Assembly: GCF_000178975.2 (NCBI RefSeq)
Contig: NC_015057.1
Location: forward strand, 372,001 to 436,000
Origin: Granulicella tundricola MP5ACTX9
Lineage (GTDB): Bacteria; Acidobacteriota; Terriglobia; Terriglobales; Acidobacteriaceae
DNA length: 64,000 bases
Direction of reading: 5' to 3'
Shown here: positions 9,564-18,648 of the stretch, one piece after another
Layout: every line of letters begins with the position of its first letter
Numbering within the stretch: the first letter of the stretch is position 1
Program-made: the position numbers and the translations under genes
Notes under the pieces: model-generated
What the model saw: the letters and a program-made list of their open reading frames with translations, nothing else
The model's database searches: none
What the model was told of the DNA's origin: nothing

Positions 9564-11966
9564 ATGCGAACGCTTTCTCTTCAGGTCCTTCTTCTTTGCT
9601 CCTTCGTTCAGACGCTTCCCTCCGCGTTTTGTGCGCCTGCTCCTCATAAAGTTCAGTTGAAGGCGGTGCCTCTGCCCCTGAACAGCGTGCGGTTGACAGG
9701 CGGCCCACTGAAGAAGGCGCAGGATCTCGACGCACAGTATCTGCTGGAGCTTCAGCCGGAACGGATGCTGGCCTTTCTGCGTCAGCGCGCCGGTCTCGAG
9801 GCCAAGGCACAAGGATACGGCGGTTGGGACGGTCCGGGGCGGCAGCTTACCGGGCACATTGCGGGACATTATCTCTCTGCGATCAGCATGATGTATGCGA
9901 CCACGGGCGATGTGCGTTTCAAGGAACGAGCCGACGAGTTTGTCGCCGAGTTGCAGACGATTCAAAACGCACAGGGCGATGGCTACATCGGTGCGCTGCT
10001 GGACGCCAAAGGTGTGGACGGCAAGGTGAAGTTCCAGGATCTGAGCAAGGGCGAGATCAAGTCTGGGGGCTTTGACCTCGACGGGCTCTGGTCTCCCTGG
10101 TACGTCGAGCACAAGCTCTTCGCCGGACTGCGCGATGCGTACCATCTCACCGGTGACCGCACGGCGCTTGAGGTCGAGATCGAGTTCGCTGGCTGGGTGG
10201 AGGGCATTCTCAAGAATCTCAATGAGGATCAGATTCAGCGCATGCTGGCGACCGAGTTCGGCGGCATGAACGAGGTGCTGGCGGATCTCTACGCAGACAC
10301 TAACGACACGCGCTGGATGAAGCTATCAGACAAGTTTGAGCACCACGCCATCGTCGATCCGCTCTCGCAAGGACAGGACATCCTTGCTGGGAAGCACGCT
10401 AATACGAACATTCCGAAGATGATCGGCGAGCTTGCGCGCTACGAATACACGGGCGATGAGAAGGACGGCAAGGCGGCTAACTTCTTTTTCGATGAGGTGT
10501 CCCTGCATCACAGCTTCGCCACCGGCGGAGACGGCAAGAACGAGTACTTTGGCCAGCCCGACAAGATGAACGACATGATAGACGGCCGCACTGCCGAAAG
10601 CTGCGCCGCGTACAACATGATCAAGATGGCGCGGACGCTGTTCTCGCTCGATCCGCAGGCCCGTTACGCGGACTTCGTCGAGCGTGCCGATCTGAATGCC
10701 ATCCTTGGCGGGCAAGACCCCGACGATGGGCGCGTCAGTTATATGGTTCCGGTCGGCCGCGGCGTGCAGCATGAGTATCAGAACAAGTTTGAAAGCTTCA
10801 CCTGCTGCGTCGGATCGCAGATGGAGACGCACGCCTTTCATGCCTATGGAATCTATAACGAGTCCGGCAACAAGCTGTGGGTCAGCCAGTACGATCCCAC
10901 CACCGTCGATTGGGCTTCGCAAGGAGTGAAGCTCGAGATGGTTACGGACCTGCCGATGGGCGATACCGCGACCCTGAAGATGACCTCCGGTCAGTCAAAG
11001 GTTTTCACGCTTGCGCTGCGGCGTCCGTACTGGGCGACCTCCGGTTTTGCGGTGAAGGTGAATGGGGTGTTGCTCAAGAATGTCTCCGGACCTGACACCT
11101 ACATCGAGATCAACCGCAGATGGAAGGTGGGCGATGCCGTTGAAGTCGTCCTGCCGAAGACGCTGCGGAAGGAGCCCCTGCCGGACAATCCAAACCGCAT
11201 GGCGATCATGTGGGGGCCGCTGGTGCTGGCAGGTGACCTGGGTCCGGAGGTAAGCCGCAGACGGAACGGCGGCGAGGGCAGTGCAAGCGCTGTCCCAGAA
11301 GCTGCCCCGGCGCTCATCACCGCGGAGCATAACGTCAATGGCTGGCTGAAGCCGGTTGCCGGCAAGCCCGGGATCTTCCGAACTGCCAATTTAGAGCAGA
11401 AACAGGAGGTCGAGTTCGAGCCGTTCTACGAGATGCCGCGCCGCCGTTATGCCATCTACTGGGACGTCTTTACTCCTAACGACTGGGCGAAAAAATCCGC
11501 CGACTATGAAGCTGAAGCGGTTAGCGATAAGAAGCTTACGGCGGCCACCATCGGCTTCGCCCAGCCTGGTCAGATGCAGACAGAGCGCGACTTCGGAGAG
11601 AAAGATGAAGACAGCACGCCGGTGCAGCTCCAGGGCCGCTATGGGCGGCAGGGAACAGCCTGGTTCTCGTATGACCTGCCGGTCGACTCCGCTTCTCCCG
11701 TGATCCTGGTTGTGACTTACAGCAACGATGCGAAAGGGCGTAAAGGCAGCTTCGACATTCTGGTCGATGGCACAAAGGTTGGGGAGCAGGCGATTGAAAG
11801 ACGAACTCCAGAGCTGGATATTCGCTTCTTTGACGTCAAGTACTCACTTCCTCTTGACCTCGTAAAAGGCAAACAGAAGGTTACGGTACGCTTTCAGGCA
11901 AAAGACGGCGACACTATTCCAGGAGTTTTTGGAATTCGCACCGTGCGTACTGATGCTGCGCGATAA
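9564..11966 (+). CDS. Exported GH127/GH146-like glycosidase (DUF1680, beta-L-arabinofuranosidase-like)
   Basis: 800-aa secreted protein with a Sec signal (MRTLSLQVLLLCSFVQTLPS). It has an (alpha/alpha)6 barrel (~50-450), then beta domains, and a C-terminal beta-sandwich (~600-800). The catalytic zinc-thiolate set is Glu345-x-Cys347 (TAESCAAYN) and Cys414-Cys415 (FTCCVGS). The spacing is close to that of HypBA1 (Glu338, Cys340, Cys417, Cys418). DUF1680 enzymes of GH127/GH146 release L-arabinofuranose from plant glycans. The ATG at 9564 is chosen over the in-frame start at 9534 because the signal peptide starts here, CGGAG lies upstream, and the operator at 9524-9541 overlaps the earlier start. 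With the divergent GH127 it could take apart stacked arabinofuranosides (inference). Confidence 0.9.
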   Translation: MRTLSLQVLLLCSFVQTLPSAFCAPAPHKVQLKAVPLPLNSVRLTGGPLKKAQDLDAQYLLELQPERMLAFLRQRAGLEAKAQGYGGWDGPGRQLTGHIAGHYLSAISMMYATTGDVRFKERADEFVAELQTIQNAQGDGYIGALLDAKGVDGKVKFQDLSKGEIKSGGFDLDGLWSPWYVEHKLFAGLRDAYHLTGDRTALEVEIEFAGWVEGILKNLNEDQIQRMLATEFGGMNEVLADLYADTNDTRWMKLSDKFEHHAIVDPLSQGQDILAGKHANTNIPKMIGELARYEYTGDEKDGKAANFFFDEVSLHHSFATGGDGKNEYFGQPDKMNDMIDGRTAESCAAYNMIKMARTLFSLDPQARYADFVERADLNAILGGQDPDDGRVSYMVPVGRGVQHEYQNKFESFTCCVGSQMETHAFHAYGIYNESGNKLWVSQYDPTTVDWASQGVKLEMVTDLPMGDTATLKMTSGQSKVFTLALRRPYWATSGFAVKVNGVLLKNVSGPDTYIEINRRWKVGDAVEVVLPKTLRKEPLPDNPNRMAIMWGPLVLAGDLGPEVSRRRNGGEGSASAVPEAAPALITAEHNVNGWLKPVAGKPGIFRTANLEQKQEVEFEPFYEMPRRRYAIYWDVFTPNDWAKKSADYEAEAVSDKKLTAATIGFAQPGQMQTERDFGEKDEDSTPVQLQGRYGRQGTAWFSYDLPVDSASPVILVVTYSNDAKGRKGSFDILVDGTKVGEQAIERRTPELDIRFFDVKYSLPLDLVKGKQKVTVRFQAKDGDTIPGVFGIRTVRTDAAR

Positions 11967-12110
11967 GAACCTAATGTGCCAGCAATGTAATGTTCGCTCA
12001 ACGTTGCAAGGGTGATGCTGTCCCGGGCCTCAATGGGCGCGGGTCGATGCTCGTATGAAGACGGCTGCACCTCGTCTGCGAGGGAGGGCAATAAAACGCT
12101 CGTCAGTGTT

Positions 12111-12128
12111 GTGTACATAATCGTATAC
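12111..12128. promoter_or_regulatory. Operator site 5 (GTGTAC-N6-GTATAC), semialdehyde dehydrogenase promoter
   Basis: GTGTAC at 12111-12116 and GTATAC at 12123-12128, 104 bp before the dehydrogenase start. The rest of the 11967-12232 spacer shows nothing else I recognise. Confidence 0.6.
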
Positions 12129-12232
12129 ACTTAGTGTTGTGCTTATCAGAGTCGTGGTTGAATGGGTTAGCGCTGCCTCTGAAGACAGCAGTTTCGACTT
12201 TGTATAGAACTAGATAGATTAAGGAGTACAGG

Positions 12233-13825
12233 TTGGATTTGTCAGGCGTGTCACTTATCGGCGATCAGGCTGGAAGCACAGGGCAGGATGTTTTCCGGGG
12301 GATCAACCCGCAGACTGGCGCATCGCTCGAGCCTGCGTTTTATCCTGCAACGGCTACGGAGTTGGAACAGGCTACGGCCTTGGCGCAGGAAGCTTCGCCG
12401 GTCTTTGCCGCGCTTGATGGAGTTACTCGGGCTAAGCTGCTGCGGAGGATCGCTGACGGTCTGACAGAAGAGGGAGCCGCGATCGTGGAACGCGCTCACC
12501 TGGAGTCAGGCCTGCCGCTCCCCAGGCTCCAGGGCGAACTGGGACGAACCACAGGCCAGCTCAAACTCTTTGCGGATGTGCTGGAAGAGGGTTCGTGGGT
12601 CGATGCCCGCATCGATGAGGCTCTCCCGGAACGCAAGCCCTTGCCCCGCTCAGATATCCGTTCGATGCTGCGACCGCTCGGCCCCGTCGCGGTGTTTGGT
12701 GCGAGCAATTTTCCCCTGGCATTCTCCGTAGCGGGTGGCGATACAGCCTCCGCTCTGGCGGCAGGGAATCCAGTCATTGTGAAGGCCCACCCCGCGCATC
12801 CGGGAACCAGTGAGATCGTCGGGCAGGTTATACAGAAGGCGATTCAGGAGAGTGGCTTGCCGGCGGGGATCTTCTCCCTGCTCTTCGATTCAGGCATTGA
12901 GGTCGGTGTAGCGCTGGTGAAACATCCACAGATCAAGGCGGTGGCGTTTACCGGTTCGGCCCTCGGAGGTCAGGCGTTAATGCGTCTTGCGGCAGCGCGG
13001 CCTGAACCGATTCCGTGCTATGCGGAGATGGGCAGCACCAATCCACTCTTTATCCTGCCCGGCGCTCTGCGGGAGCGCGGCGCTTCGCTTGCACAAGGCT
13101 TGCAGGGATCGTTCACGCTTGGCTCAGGACAGTTCTGCACCAAGCCGGGCGTGGTCTTCGTACCGGACTCCGGCAGCGAGTCGTTTGTCGAGTCGTTATC
13201 CGGTGGCGTCGCCTCGCTCGGCGGTCACCAGATGCTGACGAATGGCATCGCGGCAAAGTACGGCAATGCCATTGAACAGCGCGTCTCCGAAGGTAAGGCG
13301 CAGTTGCTGGCATGCGCACAGAGCTTGCCAGACAACGGCGGCGCAGTTGGAGCGCCGGCCATCTTCAGCGTATCGCTTGAACAGTTTATGCAGCATCCGG
13401 AGCTGAGTGAAGAGGTCTTTGGGCCAACGACGCTTCTAGTTCACTACGGCGCTGAGAAGGATCTGCTTGCCGCCGCCACCAGCCTGCACGGCCATCTCAC
13501 CGCGACGATCCACGGTACTGATGAAGATCTCGCGCAGGCACAGGAGTTGGTGGCCGTTCTTGAGACCAAGGTCGGCCGCATCCTCTTCAACGGTTATCCG
13601 ACCGGGGTCGAGGTCTGCCACGCAATGGTGCATGGCGGTCCATTTCCGGCTACATCGGATGGCCGCTCCACCTCAGTCGGCACCCAGGCGATGCTGCGGT
13701 TTACGCGGCCGGTCTGCTACCAGGACTTCCCGAATGAGGCACTACCCGGGGAGCTTCGACGTGAAAATGTTTCCGGAATTATGCGCTTGGTGAATGGGAA
13801 TCTGACTCGGGTTGCACAATCCTAA
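12233..13825 (+). CDS. 2-oxoglutarate semialdehyde dehydrogenase (NADP+-type, KGSADH)
   Basis: 530-aa cytosolic aldehyde dehydrogenase that would oxidise 2,5-dioxopentanoate (alpha-ketoglutarate semialdehyde) to 2-oxoglutarate, the last step of hydroxyproline and pentose/hexarate catabolism. The catalytic Cys is Cys302 (SGQFCTKPG) and the general base is Glu265 (EMGSTNPLF); FGASNFPLAFS and the FTGS motif of the cofactor site are present. Length and the long N-terminus fit the KGSADH/FALDH subgroup. It starts with TTG at 12233, decided by AAGGAG seven bases upstream; no ATG is suitably placed. The gene precedes the hydroxyproline operon with its own operator (12111-12128) and completes that pathway. 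Confidence 0.88.
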   Translation: MDLSGVSLIGDQAGSTGQDVFRGINPQTGASLEPAFYPATATELEQATALAQEASPVFAALDGVTRAKLLRRIADGLTEEGAAIVERAHLESGLPLPRLQGELGRTTGQLKLFADVLEEGSWVDARIDEALPERKPLPRSDIRSMLRPLGPVAVFGASNFPLAFSVAGGDTASALAAGNPVIVKAHPAHPGTSEIVGQVIQKAIQESGLPAGIFSLLFDSGIEVGVALVKHPQIKAVAFTGSALGGQALMRLAAARPEPIPCYAEMGSTNPLFILPGALRERGASLAQGLQGSFTLGSGQFCTKPGVVFVPDSGSESFVESLSGGVASLGGHQMLTNGIAAKYGNAIEQRVSEGKAQLLACAQSLPDNGGAVGAPAIFSVSLEQFMQHPELSEEVFGPTTLLVHYGAEKDLLAAATSLHGHLTATIHGTDEDLAQAQELVAVLETKVGRILFNGYPTGVEVCHAMVHGGPFPATSDGRSTSVGTQAMLRFTRPVCYQDFPNEALPGELRRENVSGIMRLVNGNLTRVAQS

Positions 13826-13940
13826 GTCCCTTTGTTTCCTATGGACTATAACCTTCGTCCAATGCCAGTATGCCCGGAGCCGGAGCTGCATTGTTTGAAG
13901 TTTCCAAGGTCTGGGCGAAGCGAATCTTTGAATCATAATA

Positions 13941-13958
13941 GTATCCAATTCTGTCGAC
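13941..13958. promoter_or_regulatory. Operator site 6 (GTATCC-N6-GTCGAC), hydroxyproline operon promoter
   Basis: GTATCC and GTCGAC, starts 12 bp apart, 21 bp before the epimerase start. The second half-site is the weakest of the set, fitting only GTNNAC. Confidence 0.45.
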
Positions 13959-13979
13959 AATACGGGTTATGATCAATCC

Positions 13980-14939
13980 ATGAGCATGAACACTGCGGTA
14001 CTGGTCGTCGATTCTCATACAGAAGGCGAACCCACTCGCGTCGTCGTGAGCGGCGGTCCTGACCTCGGGCAAGGCAGCTTGATGGAGCGCGTAGAGCGCT
14101 TTCGACGCGACTTCGACGGTTTTCGCTCAGGTGTCGTCTGTGAGCCGCGAGGATCTGAGGTCGTGGTCGGCGCACTGCTCGTCGAACCGCTTTCAGAAGA
14201 CGCTTCGGCAGCGGTTCTCTTCTTCAACGACGTTGGATATCTTGGCATGTGCGGCCATGGAACGATCGGCGTCATCAAGACGCTGGCTTACCTGGGCAGA
14301 ATCAAGCCGGGACAGCACAAGATTGAGACCTCTGTGGGAGATGTCTCGGCCTGTCTTCATGAGGATGGCAGTGTCACCGTCTCCAACGTGCCCAGCTATC
14401 GCCTGCAGGCCTCCGTTCCCGTGGACGTACCGGGACTGGGACGTTTTGTGGGGGATATCGCGTGGGGAGGGAATTGGTTCTTCCTCATCGGGGAACATCC
14501 GTTCGAGATCCTGCCCAGCAATAGAGCTGAGTTGGTTGCAGCTTCAACCGCGATTCGCAACGCTCTGCACGCCAGCGGCATCAAGGGCGTGCCGGGTGAA
14601 CACTCCGACTATATCGACCACATCGAGTTCTTCTCGGAGCCGGTCGATCCCGCCAACTCCTCACGCAGCTTCGTGCTTTGCCCCGGAACCGCCTTTGACC
14701 GTTCCCCCTGCGGGACCGGCACCAGTGCGAAGATGGCCTGCCTATATGCGGATGGCAAGCTCGTACCGGGACAGACCTGGCGTCAGGAGAGCATTCTCGG
14801 AACTGTCTTTGAAGGGACAGTTGAGCCAGGAGAAGGCGAGATGGTGCTCCCCAGTATCCGTGGACGCGCATGGATTACAGGAGAGTCGAAGTTGATCTTT
14901 GCGGGTGACGATCCATTCTCCAAGGGGATTCAATTTTAA
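13980..14939 (+). CDS. 4-hydroxyproline 2-epimerase
   Basis: 319-aa member of the proline racemase superfamily. It converts trans-4-hydroxy-L-proline to cis-4-hydroxy-D-proline by a two-base mechanism. Both catalytic cysteines are present: Cys91 (GMCGHG) and Cys244 (RSPCGTGTSAK), so it is of the epimerase/racemase type and not the Thr-containing dehydratase. The choice of hydroxyproline over proline rests on context: D-hydroxyproline dehydrogenase subunits and the deaminase follow immediately. The ATG at 13980 is used; no strong ribosome-binding site is visible, and an ATG at 13986 is possible. First gene of a five-gene operon ending at the terminator at 18581. Confidence 0.92.
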   Translation: MSMNTAVLVVDSHTEGEPTRVVVSGGPDLGQGSLMERVERFRRDFDGFRSGVVCEPRGSEVVVGALLVEPLSEDASAAVLFFNDVGYLGMCGHGTIGVIKTLAYLGRIKPGQHKIETSVGDVSACLHEDGSVTVSNVPSYRLQASVPVDVPGLGRFVGDIAWGGNWFFLIGEHPFEILPSNRAELVAASTAIRNALHASGIKGVPGEHSDYIDHIEFFSEPVDPANSSRSFVLCPGTAFDRSPCGTGTSAKMACLYADGKLVPGQTWRQESILGTVFEGTVEPGEGEMVLPSIRGRAWITGESKLIFAGDDPFSKGIQF

Positions 14940-14940
14940 G

Positions 14941-16074
14941 ATGGCGGCGTTTGATGTTGTAATTGTGGGGGCCGGGATCGTTGGAAGCGCGTGCGCTCGT
15001 GAGTGTGTGCGTGCCGGGTTTCGAGTGGCGATCGTCGAAGGCGGTGTCCCTGCCGGCGGAGCCACGGCGGCTGGGATGGGGCACGTCGTCGTCATGGACG
15101 ATTCACCCGCGCAGCTTGCGTTGACGACATACTCCCGCGGGCTTTGGAACGCAGAGTTGCCGGAGCTTCCGCGCACCGTAGAGTATGAGGCGCGCGGCAC
15201 CATCTGGGTCGCAGCCGATGACGAGGAGATGGTCGAGGTTCATGCCAAGCAGGCGACCTATGAAAGGGTCGGCGTGTGTGCTGAAGTGCTCGATTCCACT
15301 GACCTTGCCACGCAGGAGCCGAACCTTCGCAGCGGACTTGCGGGCGGACTGCTAGTGCCCGATGATGGCGTGATCTATCCCCCTGCTGCCGCGCAGTTTT
15401 ACTTGTCGGAAGCACGCAGGCTCGGCGCGGAGTTTCATCTCTCTCGCGCCATCTCCGCCGCCAACGGCGTAGTTTTGTTGGCGGATGGAACCCGGCTTAC
15501 TGCGCCGCACATCGTGCTGGCCGTGGGGACAGAATGCGATCTGCTGCCGGCCCTTCCGATCAAGAAGCGGAAAGGTCACCTCATCATCACGGATCGCTAC
15601 CCGAATTTTCTGCACCATCAACTGGTCGAACTAGGCTATCTCAAGAGCGCGCACAAGGTTGTGACGGACTCGGTCGCCTTCAACATTCAACCGCGCCAGA
15701 CGGGCCAGCTTCTGATCGGTTCCTCGCGTCAGTATGGTGATGAAGATCCAAGGGCGGATGCCGCCGTTCTACGCCAGATGCTTGAACGTTCCATGCTCTA
15801 CATGCCCGCTCTCGCAAATATCTCGGCATTGCGAGTGTGGACGGGTTTTCGTGCTTCGACCGCGGATAAGCTGCCCTTGATCGGGCCGGCGGCCGGGCTC
15901 TCGGACGATAAATCGCTTTGGCTTGCCGCGGGCTTTGAAGGACTCGGCATCACGAACGCGCCCGGAGCAGCGAGGCTCCTGGTCGATGGTCTGCTGGGAC
16001 ATGCGTCGCAGATCGATGCCTCTCCGTATCTTCCCATCCGGCTTGCCGCGCAGGTGGAGGCGACCCATGCCTGA
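14941..16074 (+). CDS. D-hydroxyproline dehydrogenase, DAO-type FAD subunit (HcnC-like)
   Basis: 377-aa FAD-dependent oxidoreductase of the glycine/D-amino-acid oxidase (DAO) family. The Rossmann dinucleotide motif VVIVGAGIVGSACARE is at the N-terminus, and a C-terminal FAD segment (WLAAGFEGLGITNAPGAARL) is present. In the heterotrimeric D-hydroxyproline dehydrogenases, similar to the HcnABC and opine oxidase type, this subunit binds the amino acid and oxidises cis-4-hydroxy-D-proline to 1-pyrroline-4-hydroxy-2-carboxylate, passing electrons to the other two subunits. The ATG at 14941 is two bases after the epimerase stop, with AAGGGG upstream. Its 3' end overlaps the next gene by 8 bp, which suggests translational coupling. 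Confidence 0.88.
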   Translation: MAAFDVVIVGAGIVGSACARECVRAGFRVAIVEGGVPAGGATAAGMGHVVVMDDSPAQLALTTYSRGLWNAELPELPRTVEYEARGTIWVAADDEEMVEVHAKQATYERVGVCAEVLDSTDLATQEPNLRSGLAGGLLVPDDGVIYPPAAAQFYLSEARRLGAEFHLSRAISAANGVVLLADGTRLTAPHIVLAVGTECDLLPALPIKKRKGHLIITDRYPNFLHHQLVELGYLKSAHKVVTDSVAFNIQPRQTGQLLIGSSRQYGDEDPRADAAVLRQMLERSMLYMPALANISALRVWTGFRASTADKLPLIGPAAGLSDDKSLWLAAGFEGLGITNAPGAARLLVDGLLGHASQIDASPYLPIRLAAQVEATHA

Positions 16075-16309
16075 TCTCTGCATCACGATCAACGGGATAG
16101 AGGTCCGCGTGGTCAAGGGCACGACTGTGGCTGCGGCGATGCTGCAAGTTGGTGTGGCCTGCCGCATCTCGGTCAGTGGGGAAGCCCGAACAGCGCTTTG
16201 CGGAATGGGCATCTGTTTTGAGTGCAGAGCCACTGTCGACGGCGTGCCCCATCGCACGACATGCCAGCTCCAGTGCGTGGAAGGTATGACCGCGGAGACG
16301 ATGCGATGA
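16067..16309 (+). CDS. D-hydroxyproline dehydrogenase, small [2Fe-2S] subunit (HcnA-like)
   Basis: 80-aa ferredoxin-like protein. Cysteines at 45, 50, 53 and 66 give the plant-ferredoxin-type pattern C-x4-C-x2-C-x12-C (LCGMGICFEC and TTC). It corresponds to the small iron-sulfur subunit of HcnABC-like and opine-oxidase-like dehydrogenases and would carry electrons between the flavin subunits. It overlaps the preceding gene by 8 bp and the following gene by 4 bp (ATGA), the arrangement expected for subunits of one complex. Confidence 0.88.
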   Translation: MPDLCITINGIEVRVVKGTTVAAAMLQVGVACRISVSGEARTALCGMGICFECRATVDGVPHRTTCQLQCVEGMTAETMR

Positions 16310-17604
16310 TCTGGACTGACGTATTGGTGATTGGTGCAGGCCCGGCTGGAATCGCTGCAGCCACGGCGGCTGGGGAGAACGGGCGCGAGGTCATCGTGCT
16401 CGATGACAATGCAGCTCCGGGTGGCCAGATCTGGCGTGGTGGTGTCGAAGCCCCGGTTGCAAAACCCGGTGGCGGCGAGGACGCAGCCAAGGATAAAGCC
16501 ATCGCAAGGCTGAAGCGCTCGGGCGCCGAACTCCTCAGCGGATATCGAGTCTTCGACGCACAGAGCTCCTCCACGGTGCAGGCGATTCATCAAAATCAGA
16601 CCGATCGCTTCAGCTATAAGCATCTGGTCCTGGCTACCGGCGCACGCGAGCGCTTTCTTCCGTTCCCGGGATGGACGCTGCCTGGCGTCTTTGGAGCAGG
16701 CGGCCTGCAGGCCCTGGTCAAAGGCGGCTTTCCGGTCAAAGGAAAACGCGTCGTCGTGGCTGGAACAGGACCGCTGTTGCTTGCGGTCGCCGCGCACTTG
16801 AAGGCTTATGGGGCGAAGGTTGTTTGCGTTGCGGAGCAAGCCAGCGTCTCGCAGCTTGCGCCCTTTGCCGCGTCGCTCTGGTCGCATCCGGCCAAGGTCT
16901 GGCAAGGTGTTCATTACCGTGCAACGCTGGCCTCCACGCCGTATCGCAATGGATGCTGGCCCGTTGCCGCCACGAGCAATCAAGACGCCTCAGCCCTTAG
17001 CAGCGTGACCTTGTCGGACGGTAAGCGCACATGGGATGAGCCCTGCGACCTGCTGGCTTGCGGCTTCCATCTCGTGCCTAATACCGAGCTTGCCTCGCTG
17101 CTGGGATGTGAGCTTGAGGGAGCCTTCGTCAAGGTCGATGAACAGCAGCGGACGTCTCTTCCAGAGGTCTTCTGTGCGGGTGAGCCCACAGGGATTGCCG
17201 GCTTGGAAGCGGCTCTAATTCAGGGCGAGATCGCAGGCCTGACCTGTGCTGGCAAGCCAACCAGCCAGCTCAAAAAGCGTGCGGCTGCGGAGCGCGGCTT
17301 TGGTCAGCGGCTGGAGAAGGCCTTCGCCCTGCGGCCGGAGGTGCTGAAGCTTGCCACGCCACAGACGATCGTCTGCCGCTGTGAAGATGTACCGCTCGGC
17401 AAGATCAGCGGGCACATCGGTTGGACTGACGCCAAGCTGCAAACCCGTTGTGGCATGGGTCCGTGCCAGGGCCGCATCTGCGGCCCGGCGGTTGAAGCAC
17501 TGCTCGGATGGCGGCCTGTCTCCATCAGACAGCCGCTCTATCCGGTGCCGCTTGAAGTTTTCTGCTCTGAGCAGGAAGAGCCTGAGCCTGTCTCAGCAAG
17601 TTGA
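16306..17604 (+). CDS. D-hydroxyproline dehydrogenase, large FAD/BFD-like subunit (HcnB-like)
   Basis: 432-aa FAD/NAD(P)-binding oxidoreductase. An N-terminal GAGPAGIAAATAAGENG motif binds FAD, and a second nucleotide-binding motif lies around residue 145 (VVVAGTGPLLLAVAAH). The C-terminal BFD-like iron-sulfur module has Cys357-x-Cys359 (CRCEDV) and Cys382-x4-Cys387 (RCGMGPCQGR). These features match the alpha/large subunit of D-hydroxyproline and D-octopine-type dehydrogenases. It starts at an ATGA overlap with the [2Fe-2S] subunit and is followed after 31 bp by the deaminase. Confidence 0.88.
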   Translation: MIWTDVLVIGAGPAGIAAATAAGENGREVIVLDDNAAPGGQIWRGGVEAPVAKPGGGEDAAKDKAIARLKRSGAELLSGYRVFDAQSSSTVQAIHQNQTDRFSYKHLVLATGARERFLPFPGWTLPGVFGAGGLQALVKGGFPVKGKRVVVAGTGPLLLAVAAHLKAYGAKVVCVAEQASVSQLAPFAASLWSHPAKVWQGVHYRATLASTPYRNGCWPVAATSNQDASALSSVTLSDGKRTWDEPCDLLACGFHLVPNTELASLLGCELEGAFVKVDEQQRTSLPEVFCAGEPTGIAGLEAALIQGEIAGLTCAGKPTSQLKKRAAAERGFGQRLEKAFALRPEVLKLATPQTIVCRCEDVPLGKISGHIGWTDAKLQTRCGMGPCQGRICGPAVEALLGWRPVSIRQPLYPVPLEVFCSEQEEPEPVSAS

Positions 17605-17635
17605 GCGAGTTATTCACTATTTCAAGGAGAAACAT

Positions 17636-18559
17636 ATGATCTGGTCCGGCGTAATGCCCGCAATGACGACACCGTTCGACGAAGCAATGAAGGTCGACCA
17701 CAGCTTTTTAGCGCAGCACGCCGCATGGCAGCTCGGCAACGGATGCAAGGGCCTCGTCATGCTCGGATCACTCGGCGAGGGTGCAACGCTTGAGCACACT
17801 GAGAAGATTGCCATCCTCAAGACGGCTGTCCGCGTCGCAAAGGATGCGCCGGTAGTCGCGGCCATCTCTCATCTCTCAACCGAAGGTGCTGTGAAGCTGG
17901 CGCAGGAAGCTGAAGCTGCGGGTTGCGCCGGGCTTATGGTCCTGCCGCCCTATGTCTACACCTCTGACTGGCGCGAGATGAAGCAGCATGTCGCCACGGT
18001 CATCGCTGCCACCAAGCTGCCATGCATGCTTTACAACAACCCCGTTGCCTACAAGACGGACTTCCTACCCATCGAGATGGCAGAACTCGCAAGCGAGCAT
18101 GAGAACCTCACCGCCGTGAAGGAATCCAGCGCGGACGTTCGTCGCGTCTCGGCCATCCGTGAGGTTCTTGGCGATCGTCTCCGCATCTGCGTCGGCGTCG
18201 ATGACGTCCTCGTGGAAGGCGTCTATGCTGGCGCGGTTGGCTGGGTTGCGGGTCTCGTCAACGCTTATCCGGCTGAGTCGGTTCAACTGTTCGAGCTCGC
18301 AACCGCCGGCAAGACCGTGGAGGCCTTTGAGCTCTATCGCTGGTTCCTGCCGCTGCTCCGCATGGATACGGTGCCGAAGTTCGTGCAGCTCATCAAGTGG
18401 GTGCAGGAGCAGGTTGGCGTTGGCTCTGAACGCGTGCGCGCGCCTCGTCTCGTGCTGAACGGCAAGGAGCTTGAAGTCGCCAGGGCGGAGTTTGAGAAGG
18501 CCCATGCAACTCGTCCGCAGGTCACTTCCAAGGCGTTCTCGGAGTTTGCCGGAGCCTAG
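17636..18559 (+). CDS. 1-pyrroline-4-hydroxy-2-carboxylate deaminase (DHDPS/NAL superfamily)
   Basis: 307-aa TIM-barrel class I aldolase-superfamily protein. The Schiff-base lysine is Lys162 (AVKESS) and the partner tyrosine is Tyr133 (MLYNNP). The closest function in this context is the deaminase that converts 1-pyrroline-4-hydroxy-2-carboxylate to 2,5-dioxopentanoate and ammonia (EC 3.5.4.22). Dihydrodipicolinate synthase is unlikely given the operon. The ATG at 17636 has AAGGAG six bases upstream. It is the last gene of the operon and is followed by a strong terminator. Confidence 0.9.
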   Translation: MIWSGVMPAMTTPFDEAMKVDHSFLAQHAAWQLGNGCKGLVMLGSLGEGATLEHTEKIAILKTAVRVAKDAPVVAAISHLSTEGAVKLAQEAEAAGCAGLMVLPPYVYTSDWREMKQHVATVIAATKLPCMLYNNPVAYKTDFLPIEMAELASEHENLTAVKESSADVRRVSAIREVLGDRLRICVGVDDVLVEGVYAGAVGWVAGLVNAYPAESVQLFELATAGKTVEAFELYRWFLPLLRMDTVPKFVQLIKWVQEQVGVGSERVRAPRLVLNGKELEVARAEFEKAHATRPQVTSKAFSEFAGA

Positions 18560-18580
18560 CTTCCGTCATTAGAAAAGAAA

Positions 18581-18613
18581 GCCGCACAGATCTTCTGTGC
18601 GGCTTTTGTTTTG
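18581..18613 (+). terminator. Rho-independent terminator of the hydroxyproline operon
   Basis: A perfect 10-bp stem GCCGCACAGA / TCTGTGCGGC with a 3-nt loop, preceded by A's and followed by TTTTGTTTTG. It ends the 13980-18559 operon and separates it from the M1 peptidase operon. Confidence 0.92.
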
Positions 18614-18648
18614 ACGCGAGTTTCCGGTGATCAGCCACACTAAATTTT

